This document shows, one piece after another, positions 27,401-39,400 of a DNA stretch of 64,000 nt; the first letter of the stretch is position 1; the number at the start of each line of letters is the position of its first letter. The notes beneath the pieces are model-generated. The model worked only from the letters and a program-made list of their open reading frames with translations, did no database searches and was not told the origin of the DNA. A program made the translations under genes and the position numbers. The DNA is taken from NCBI GenBank assembly GCA_903813345.2, contig CAIIXF020000003.1, positions 16,196,931 to 16,260,930 of the forward strand. Reading direction: 5' to 3'. This stretch comes from Owenia fusiformis. Lineage: Eukaryota > Annelida > Polychaeta > Sabellida > Oweniidae.

Positions 27401-30400
27401 AAGCTGAACACTCGAGCATTAACATTTATATGCCTATCAAACATTTATATGCCTATCAAATTAAAGTTCCAACAAGCAAATTAGTATCAATTCAGAAATA
27501 TCTATTTCAATTTTGTTAATTCCAATGCACGAATAGTCAAAAAATTAGTAAAAAGTAAAACTGAAGGATTTATTTCCAAAAAGTTAGATACTTTCAATAC
27601 AGGAGACAAATAAATTGAAACTAGTCTACAACCCCCCCCCAATAAAATGTTGATTCTGATAAACTCCTACTTAATGTTTCAAATTTTGGCATGAATTCTG
27701 AGAAAGTACCTGAAAGATACCTGTACATGATCTGAACTCAAGACCTCTCGATCGTGAGATTCCCAATTTGGATTAAAACATATGATATTTTACCCAGCAG
27801 CCTCCAGTTCCCGGGACGACGCGTCTATCCAGTGTTTCCTCTCAAGATTCAGGATTCACATCCCAGGATACTTTGTTCCTGAAGCCCGCCACCCCACCTC
27901 CATTGGACCTTATGCGACAGGTATGATGGTATTGAATAGCCTCCTGTGTCTTGCACTGCTTTGCTTTTGTGGCATCATTTGTATTGTTGTGTTTTGTGAT
28001 ATTATCAACTGACGTATCATACCCAGATCTCCCTACTGTCAATCATACAGGTGATATTATATGATCACTGTCCATGCGGTAATGAACAATAGGGAGATCT
28101 GTAACTGTAACTTTTTAACTTAGTACATGTACATTAAAACTCTTATATGTGAACACCTCAGTTATGTCATGGTCACATTTGCTCCGATCTTCAACACTGG
28201 CACCAGGCCAATGAGTATTTTGTTAAAAACTGATAGCAGTTTTGAACAAAATACTTGTATTGCCAGGTGCGGGTACTGAAAATCGGAGCAAATGTGACCA
28301 TGGCATAATATAAAATGAACCCGTAAAGTGAACTCTTGATGTGTTTTTGTGAAAATGAGAAAAAATGTCATTCTAGTATTTTAAAAGTGAAAACAGAGCA
28401 TGCAAATAGAAATATTGCAATGTTATTTTTGCTTGAACTAGAATAATGACCAAAAAATACAATCGAGATATATAATAGGACATTGATGTTTTTACCCTGT
28501 CTTGAAGAAATGTTCATATTGCAAGGTTTTATTGTACATCACCCATGATAGCTTATAACTAATAATATATTTTTTCTCACAAATTCAACTTTATACCTAA
28601 ACTGTGTACCATATCCAAAAAGTTTAGTATTATAGAGATGTAACATTCACCGCAGAATGTCACAAAATTGTTGTGTGCCTGTGTGTCTCATATCATCATT
28701 ATCAATTATATTGCTTTTGATGTTTTCATTTGCTCATGCTTACAGTATTGCTTCAATGGGTCATCATCGTGCTATATCTATATGTATGTTTGCAATGTCA
28801 AATCCTGCATGTTATGTTGTTTCGTTAAATGTTCTAGCATGATTCTGTTGACCGAGCATTTCTAATTGTTATTAATACATGTACCTTTAGTAAAATCTGA
28901 TTTATATCCAAAGCAGACAGACAAAATGTGACTAGCACACAGATTGTGGTCTGGTAAATAAGCCACTGGGATGTAATTTAGAAAAATATCCAATGGTACA
29001 GTAAAACTGGTCTGATAGAACACCTCTTTGTTATGAAAATCTCTAGAGTGCATGGAACAGTTATAAAAAGAATCAAGTCCTATTTGTTTACAGTGTATAT
29101 GTTAATAAACCTTCCCAATGATGATACAACTGTCTAGTATGAGTGTCTACTGCCATTTTGGTGCAATATCACCTATTCTTTGTACAAGATCACCCATTCT
29201 TGGTACAAGGTCACCAATTCTTGGTACAAGGTCACCAATTCTTGGTACAAGGTCACCCATCCTTGGTACAATATCACCCATTCTTGGTGCAAGATCACCC
29301 ATTCTTGGTGCAATATCACACATTCTTGGTGCAAGATCACCTATTCTTGGTTCAAGGTCACCCATTTTTGGTGCAATATCACCCATTCTTGGTGCAAGAT
29401 CACCTATTCTTGGTTCAAGGTCACCCATTTTTGGTACAAGATCACCCATTCTTTGTACAATATCACCCATTCTTGGACAAGGTCACCCATTCTTGGTGCA
29501 AGATCACCTATTCTTGGTTCAAGGTCACCCATTTTTGGTACGAGATCACCCATTCTTTGTACAAGATCACCCATTCTTGGTACAAAATCACCCATTCTTG
29601 GTACAAGATCACCCATTCTTTGTACAAGATCACCTATTCTTTGTACAAGATCACCCATTTTTGGTACAAGATCACCCATTCTTGGTGCAAGGTCGCCTTT
29701 TCTCAATGAGGTTTGATAATTCTACTTTACAGAGTCAAAAATAAAGATTAATATTCTCTCTTATTTGCAGGGCTCTGGAACAGAGAGTGGTAGCAGTAGT
29801 TCTGGGACAGGCACAGAATCCAGTAATGCCTCTACCCCATGTGGAGCGGGGCCCTACCCCTCTTCCCCCTCTGCTGCCTCTACATGGACCAACTGGCCTG
29901 ACCCCCCAACTTCGAAACCACAGGAACAGCGTAAGTAAAAACATCACTGTTGATAATTAGACACCAACCCTTGATTAACAGATCTAACAGGAGCTAAAGG
30001 TGGAATCTTCATACCCTTTGCATTCGTTTGACTTCACTTCTTAAAAGAGAGCTTCGTCTTCACTCTTTCAAACTAAAATAAACCTGTGAACTCACCGCGC
30101 CAATCAGTGTTCGTCGGCCAAATTTGACCGACGTTCTATATATGGTCATTCCTTCTGACGTCATCGTTGAGCCCGGAATTGACCAATGACATGCGCATAT
30201 TTAATTAGAACGCATTTGGCGTATGTTTGTTCAGGCTCGCTGAATGGTGGAAGAAAGGTCAGCGCATAGGTCAGAAGTGATTTATATTATTACCCAAACT
30301 GTCACCGGTACCCGTCGTGGGGGCGGGGCTACTAAACTGTAATATGGTCTCTACTAGGCAGAGTGTAGTTTAACTAGACTCTGCACGCAGGGTAGAATCT

Positions 30401-33400
30401 TCAGAGAACTTGAGTAAAACAGTATACATGTTTTAGGTTTAGTTAATTGTTTAATTAAAACAATGAAAGAAACTCAAAAGAAATTAAATGAAAGAGAATC
30501 GAAATCTTTCTTGAAATTTGAAACTTTCAATATTGTCTCAAACTAATTTTAAGAACATTTTCTTATAGCTGTATATGACAGACCACACACCATATCAACA
30601 GCATACGAGAAAACACACAACCGACCAGCACTTACGTCGCAAACATTTCAACCCCCGGAACAACAACAACAGGAGATGGCGCCACCATCATCACACGTGA
30701 GCCTCCGAGATAGGGACCCATCATCTAATCCCAACAATCGTGGTTCAAATAGCTCACTAAACAGAAGACAGAGTGAGAGATCCCTTGATCGCAGAGATGG
30801 ACGATCTGCACCTCCTGTTGGCCCGAAGCCAAAGGGGAAACCTGTGGCTCCACCTATGGTTCCAGACTTACCTCCTCCGATGCCTCATGTTCCAGACTTC
30901 AACATGCATCCGGCTAATTCTTGTAAGACCTTTGTCATGATTCCTTTAAATGATTTTTATATGGACCTCCTTAAGCCTGTGTTGTTATCAAGAAATCATT
31001 CTTGTCATTAAAAGAGAGCATTTACATTGAGACATACCAATCAATATAATCCACCATATATTAAGATTTTAGTTCTGAAAATGAATATGAATTAAAGTTG
31101 ATCCATTGAACTATTCTAATTGTTAATATTGCAGTTAAGTTTGCGTTCTATTTCAGTATTGCTACAGTTAAGTTTGTGTTCTATTTCAGTAATGCCGCAG
31201 CCAATCTATCTAAACCACAATGAGTTAGCAGACCTCCCCCCTCCCCCACCCCATGAGGAACTAGACCTCCAACAGCTTGGGGAGCAACAGATCTATGAAC
31301 TACATGAACAGCAGATGCAGTCAGAGACTGAAAGTGGCGCAAGCACTCCACAGGTAAATACACAATTTGACTTTGAGTCATTGAGAAATCAGATATTAAA
31401 TCATTCTGTATACAGATTCATAGGATCAATACATCGTCAACGCATCCCATTGGACTTCATGTTGAAGCCTTTAAATGTTCTCCAAATATCAAAAATTTCA
31501 ATTTGTCATACATTTTAGACTTGGCAATTGAGGAAGAAAATAAAATTAAAACATTACTTGGCTTTAGCATGCTAACCAATTGGGAGATCAGTGTTGCCAA
31601 TGCCAGACCTTTGGAAAGTCGATATCATAGCTTTTTGTACAATACTTTTAGGATGACATTTTGAGTCTATGCCAAGTAGGACGTGTTATACCATCAAACA
31701 GCTTTGTATTCTATTAGTACCACGAGTTACCATATATAGCACAGATAACATATTTGGGTGCATAGCGATTGAAATAGACTTTTATGTAGACAAATATACA
31801 TAGAATACTAATGACAATATATTGATGTAGAGACTTATTTTACACCCCTCGTATACTAAAATACCTAGGGTTTCAGTACTGCATGTTATGTTCTCAGTGG
31901 TTCAGCATCTTTTTCTAACAATGTTGACAATTTTACACCCTTTCTTATGATGTTTCAATAAAACAGGAAAAATATTATTGTTTTATTATGCATGGATATA
32001 GCATGACAGGGAGTCCCCTTGATGCATGAGTGACAATGTCATATACTCTCCTGAACCCCCCCCCCCCCCCCTCTTAAAAGACTATTGGATGCATTGGGAA
32101 TGTCATATGCTATTAGTAAATGACACGAGGCCCGTAGCCAGGATTTGCCAAGGGGGTTCACTGTTTGAAAAATTCCAGGGGGCCAAAATCACTTAAAAAG
32201 TGCTCAGAATGATGAAAAACTGCATGATTTTGAAAGAACTTTTGACCAACCTACCTAACGCTACGGGCCTGACAACATTTCAATCCTCCATCCTGTATGT
32301 GATATTAGATGCTGAACCATTGTAGATATTTTACAGTACAACTGAACACTACACTACACTGAGTCCATACTGACAAGGCAGGGTACTCACTAGGCTTTAG
32401 ACTGAGACACAACACCTCTCTCTAATTTGCCTCAATTCTATATTGCCTCAATCATTATCTTAAAGAAACATTGCCTCAAACAGCATCTCAAAAATAGGCT
32501 TAAAAATAGCACTTAAAGTGTCGATGTGGGATAGATTTTTTCAAAAGTATATTAAAACTAATGAGATTCTGTCAAAAAATGTCCTTGACCCCTTGAGGTG
32601 TATACTTATCCTTGTGAGTATTCTGTTAAAAGTCATGGTGGTTCATCCATTTCATTGTAGAAAATTCTGAATTAACCTTATAACAAAAAAGTTGGAAACC
32701 AAAGATTTGGGAAATATCATTTCAACTATGTATTCTGTAATTTTTAAACATTCACATTTTCATTCATGATTGGTCATTATGTACTCATGAAAATAAAACC
32801 AAAATTCTCACCATATACAGAAGATCTACTTTTCTGAAAAAGAATAAAAAATGTGAGATTTTATTAGACTGAACACTTATTTCAGTTCAGCGTAAGTTCT
32901 TCCTAGGATTTTAAGTTTTGCAGCTGGGGGAAATGTAGTACAGTACTCCAAATTTTCAATCAATGCTGGCCAAGATGCTTGAATTTCTTGGAATTATAAG
33001 TCTTGAAGAAACCAAAGAAGTTGAATAGATGAATCGCCATGTAATCAACCAGGCAAAGTTGTAGTCCAACATGTATTGTAAACCTGTAGTGGTTGTTTTG
33101 TTGTGTATGATTAACTGCATGGTGTTTTTACCAAGCAGCCCTGGGATACACTCGACCTCTCTGCAGCCATTAAAGCCCTAGATGCGTGCACCGCTGATGC
33201 GTTAGACCCTCGCTATGATGAGGACTCAGAGAAGGCAAGGCAGTTTGCAGTGGAGCACTCTATAAATTCACCTAATTGCTTATATCCAAGATATGAAATA
33301 AGAATAGTTCAGAGACTTACAATCAATATACTAGTGTGAAACTTTGAGGATTGAAGACCTCTTTAGATTTCATCTACCAAATTCACTTCTCGCAGTTTTT

Positions 33401-36400
33401 TGCAGTTTACTCCGAGTTGAAATAATGAATTGTGCGAGTGAAATTTAAGAATTCAAGATCTTGTAAATCTATATGGGTAAATTCTGCATATTCTAAGAAA
33501 ATTTTATGTTGCAAGTGATGGACTCCTTCAATCATGGTGAATAATTACTCAAATAAGAGGTCCACATTAACTAGCCTCCATTAGAAACCAGTCTCAATTT
33601 ACTGTTTCATATCTTGGAGAAAACCCTAATTGTCACTAAGTTATATCCATGAAAAGTGTTTTATACAAAATAAATCCTTAAAAAGTTAGGTAATAGCATC
33701 ATTTTGTAAGGCTTCTTTTCATGGATATTCCTTTTGTCATAATTGTTGTTTCAAGTACAGCTTTATCACCTTGAAATCTTACTATCACATCACCATGACA
33801 TCGCAACATCACCATGGCAACAATCCTACTCTGTGACATCATTAGTATAATTCTTATTAATGCTATAACAGCATTTAGAATAGAAACACTGTATAGTAAT
33901 AAATTGTGTAATAGATACACATCTGCATAAATTATTCACATCTGCATAAATCATTCACATCTGCATAAATAAATACATTCACATCTGTATAGATAAATAG
34001 ACACACATCTGCAAATTATCCTCTGCACAGATATTCCAAACAAATCTGCATAGTCAACCATTTCACATCTGTGTAAATAAACCAACTCACATCTGCATAG
34101 ATATACACATTCACATCTGCCTATACTGTATCTCACATCTGCATTGATGTATAAGTGATAAATTCATCAGATGTGTTGATGCATGATATCACATACTTCT
34201 TTCATTGTCTAGCTTTTAGACAAACTGATCAAGTCATACATCACTTCACAGCGTATCATATAACACAAGACAATATTTCATCTTATTATAGGGTGTGTAC
34301 CAGGGGTCAAATAAAGGACCTCTACCTCCATAGTAAAATACACCCCCCCCCCCCTCCTCCGTATGGGATTGTGGATAGATCTGGTTAGCTCACATGGTGA
34401 GCTTTTGCAATCACTCACTTGTTTTTATTAAGGATTTCTAGCATCCCCTAGTGCACCATTCTTAGGTCAATAAAAAAATAAGGACCATCCCCTATATACA
34501 TCCCCTTCCCACCACCATCCCCTATATACCTCCCCTTCCCACCATGGGTAATAGATAAAAGCAGAGGGAAATTAGGGAATTCTGGCTCATCTACTCTACC
34601 CCCCACCCTCCCCCCATACCTACAATATACATGTTATTCATCTTGATTCATTAACTATAATTCTTGTTCATTAGTTTTAGCTAATTTACTAGGATTATTT
34701 ATACAGGAAAGAAATTTAAATTTAAATCTTTCCAAACTTTATTGAGGATTTGGATAATTTGGTATTTATTCATCTTATGATTTATATTTGTTTGATTTTA
34801 TTTGGATTATCATTTGTTTGGTTTTCATGCTTTATATTTTATTTTGTTGATTATGATTTGTTTGCTATTCAGAACTAACTTTTCTTCTTTTAAATACTTT
34901 ATAGCATACAATATACCTGCGATTTAAATGTGTTATCATTAATTTAATTTGAGTGAAAATGATAAATATATGTTACCTCTTTTATATTTTAAATGAGCAT
35001 GGATTAAAAATTATATTATTTGTAAATGTAATATATTCTACATGTATTACCATTGCAAGCAGCCTGCCGGTTTTTACCAAAATCACTTGCTGTTTTGAGG
35101 AATTTTATCTACTTTTCAATGTTGAAATTATAATTTTTAATCGTCTGTTGTTTTCATCAATTTTCTCAGTTGTTGTTGATGAGAAAAAGCCAGTCGACTT
35201 CGTAGCTCAGCTGGTAGAGCATCCGAGATCTAATCGGGAGGTCGTGGGTTCAATTCACACCCTTAATGTAGGATTTGATATTATGTTTCGAAGAGAATTA
35301 ATTTTCTTTGTTGTTTTTGTTCATTTTGCCTGTCGTTTGAAATTCTAATGAAATTTCAGCTGTTTGAGAATATTGAGATCTGTTGTTGAGATGATCAGAA
35401 ATCACGACAACTCCATACGTGAAACATATTCCATAATGTGGCCTTATAGTTTGGTGAATCTTTGCAGACACCCAATTCTTTAGAGTTAGCCGCAGCCATT
35501 AAAGAACTTGAAGAGAGTACAGCTGCACTGACCATGGCTTACGATGGCGCAGAACCAGCACCCGAGAGCAGTCGTGACAGCCAAGCAAGCCTCCAGTGTT
35601 CAAGTGGGTATGGTACGATGACTAGTACACCCTCTGGTTCTGAGGACATGGTGGCCTCCCAAGGTAAGAAAGTGTTTTGTGGTGTAGTTAGTGTAGTTGG
35701 AAGGGGAGGAGGTTTAGCCAATACCCTGAGATGATGCAAAAGTTACAGTGTGACCAAAAGAATGGAACCCTCTAATTTTTGGATAACCTTTGCCAAATTG
35801 TTGGTACTGTACATGTTTATAACTGTTTTACACATTGGAGCTTAATTTACATACATGAATTCCACAAGATTTCATCATAATTGAGAAATATCAAAATGAG
35901 AGTGTTTCATCTTTTTTGGCACTCTGTATAAAAAAAGAATCAATGGTTAATCTCAGTGTATTATAATCAGGAATACATGAACACCACACACCAACCAGGG
36001 ATTGCATAACATCATGAAAATACACAGACAGTACATGTACTTCAAAATAATACAAAAACCATGGTAGAAAACATCATCAATGGGTATTGGTTCATTGCAT
36101 GCACATATAAAATTATACAATTAGAATCTCCATCTAAATATATCATTGATTTAATCGTGCATTTTGTTCATACATTTTGACCTCCAACCTATTTTGATTG
36201 CATGCTATCTTGCCCATATTATTGTATTGCTTCCAAGAGTTCATTTGAATTGCTTCATACGCATAATGTCAATGTTGTTATTTAAGTTAAAAAATACTTT
36301 TGAGTTCTATATTATTTTTTAGAGATTTCATTATATGTAAACTAATAATATATGCAACGGTTGATATGTAATGAGCAGGAGCCATAATTTGATTGGTTCA

Positions 36401-39400
36401 GAGTTGGCTACGAAGTGTGCTGCTGCACCAATCAGATTACATATATTTATGGTTTACTTGTATAGCGAAATCTCTTTTATTACAAAACAAATTAGTTATT
36501 TCTAGTAGCAGATCTTTATTCAAACTCATACCATCATTGGAAATCTAATCTGTTATTCTAATGCAGCTTTCATATGGTATATAACATCATTAATAGGTAA
36601 ATGGGATATTGTCTAATCATAGATCTTTAATACTGTCTTGCAATTGGATGGAACTTTTATATAATAGTTATAATTCTTGTGGAAGGAGGATATTTCCCAC
36701 TATTGACCACACGTTCCAAAGATTTCTGGGATATTACACCCTCCCTTGGTGAGTTGTGGAATTGGGATGCTGGGAAAAGAATTTTTTTAAACTTAAATTG
36801 GGATCCTATAGACAGTTGTTTTTTTCTGTATAAACCCAAGTCAAAATGTCTAATTGAGGCTACATTTGTTTATTTTTTATTTTTGAATGTTTTTCTTTTG
36901 TGATTATACAGTATTTTCTGAAATGATTATGAGTTTTGAACAAAGATCTGCTCGAATGTTGATCTGGAATGTGTGTTGTCAGTAGATGTTTTATTACAGA
37001 TGTCGCCACCTACTCACATGCAGAAAGAGCGCCATCTATTGATAGATTTTCCACCATACCTCGAAGTGGTGACGTAAGCCATACTTTTAGGGCACCGGTG
37101 ACGCCTAAACGGCCCGCTTCAACTGCAGGTGTGACAGTCTCCCCTCAAACTATCTCTCCCAGCTTCTTGGTGTGAAATGTCACGAAGCGTCATGAATTTT
37201 TGGACATTTTTTATCTATCATATGAAGAAAATAATCCACACATACTGTTACAGCAAAATGGAAATTTCTTATTTAGTTTACATCGAACATTTAAACTGTC
37301 TTTTTGATTGTCGTGGGCTGTTTTATCTGCCTATTTTGTTCTACCCTCTGGGTTTTAAAACTAGATCGTATAAAATCAAAATAATTTTTGGACTTGGACT
37401 TTGGACAAGATGCGAGTCGATTCTGATGCATAACCACAAAAATGGCTGAAATTGAGATTGCACATTTACTGTTTTTAGATCTTTAAGCCTACGATTTTGA
37501 TCACATGTCGCAAATAAGTCAGAAAGCAACCTTCATGACATTTTCACCACCCTACCTGCATGACACTATTCTTTGCTTTGTTTGTTGGTGTTCTTTTAAA
37601 ACTCACATTTTGTCCTGTTATACATTTTTGATATTTAAGAAACATGTTTTTGTAATTCTGAATTGCACATTACTCCTCCTTCTATCTTGATTAAATATGT
37701 GCACTCAAATAAATTAACATGTGAGTGTCATTTCATTGAGTGTTCATAAGATACTCAATGAAAGTAGTGATATAGATGATAGGTCACTAGATAGCTATTT
37801 TCATCCATTTGAGATCTACTTGATCTTAGGTAAATTGAGCTGTATATTTATAATCAAGATATACTAATATTATTGTTTGAATGTTTACAATTTGAACATT
37901 AAGTTGAATTAATGTTTTTATATTCACTGATGTTGTATTTGATGCACACTTTAATAAAAACACTATTTCTGAATATGTTGTAGTGGATTTTACATTAAAA
38001 CTTTGTTGATCTGTTGTATACAAAAAAAAACAGATAAAGTATTACATCTACGTGTATCCATATTTAAAATTTGATATCCATTTTCCACAGATAAATAAAC
38101 ATTTCAATAAACATATATTATTGAAATGGGATTCTGGTGCATGTCATAAAAATGTTTTTGGGAGACATACCAAGGTTTTAAGAAGTGAGTTGTTCACAAA
38201 TTCAGCATAAAAGGAGTTTGAGTTTAACCTAATTTTTGGGAATCACGTAAAAATCATGGACTATGTTTTATGTTAATGGAACTGTTGGTATGCATGTTTT
38301 TTCTACTACCGAGTTTCAAGTTTTGGTAACTATACTTATGCACTGGTTTATATCTATTAAGGAATGCTTCATTGCGGGGAAATTCCAACAGAGCATGTTT
38401 GGTTAGTGGTTGTGTAGAATGACTCAACTTTTAATCTTACGTTTTCAAAAGAAAATAAATTGGGCCCACTATTTAAAATTGTAAGTCCATTTTTCAATAA
38501 TTTAGCCCTATTTGTCGAAAAAGGTCACTTGAAAAATGTAGGCCCTAGTGGGTCTTATGAGTACGAGTAGAATGATTCTATTGCTTTCTCACATACGTGT
38601 TGAGCCGTTCTTGAAAGAACAGGAAGGGGCCAAGCCCAAAATATTATTTTTATACATTCTCTTGCTTGATATGAAATAAGAAATTTGGGTCCATTACTAA
38701 AAATGTAACTCCATATTTCAAAAAAAAAAAACTCTAAAAAGGTCGGTTGAAGAATGTTAGGCCCACTTCCCACTTTTAGACCCCCTGGATCTACCAGTAT
38801 ACTGTATGTAATAGACTATCTGATCATCATTAAATCTCACCTCAACACCCTAGAATTCACATGATTATTATTTATACCAGCATCAGGACAAACTCAGACA
38901 TCAAAATAAATGATATGATATTTATTTTACAGGCATGCCTTCAGCCCCAAATCCAGCCGGACAAGTACGACGTCACTCGGTCCAGGCCAAACCCCCACCC
39001 CCTGTACGCAGATCATCATCAATAAGCGCAGCTCCCCCGGCTACTCTGCCGACCATTCGCCAGGGAGGAGCAATGGCTAAAGAGACCCAGGGGACTCAGC
39101 ATCACAGGAGGACCCATAGCGATGTAGGGGAAACAAACACAAAGTTGGCAACCCGCCGTAATATGACGGCTCCAGAGCAATTATACGCCACACCTATAGT
39201 ACCAGGGAGTAATATATCCCCGCAGATGCATAGTGGAAATGTTGCGGAGCCCATGTATGCTATTCCGAATAAATCTCCCGGTGGCCCACAGAAGGATTAT
39301 GCCACCCCTCAAGTTACCCCACAGGTCACACAAGAACTTCAAGCCAAGCTTGCGGCTATGGCAAACAAACAGAAAGCTCCCCCACAGGTTCTTCCTAAGA

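Noticed and set aside
29118-29744. Longest ORF in the window (208 codons), plus several overlapping ORFs on both strands
   Set aside because: All are products of the 21-bp minisatellite whose unit is a multiple of three without stops. The real exon starts after it at 29771.
35196-35270. Functional tRNA-Arg gene
   Set aside because: Flanking seven-base segments do not pair as an acceptor stem and the universal T33 is missing.
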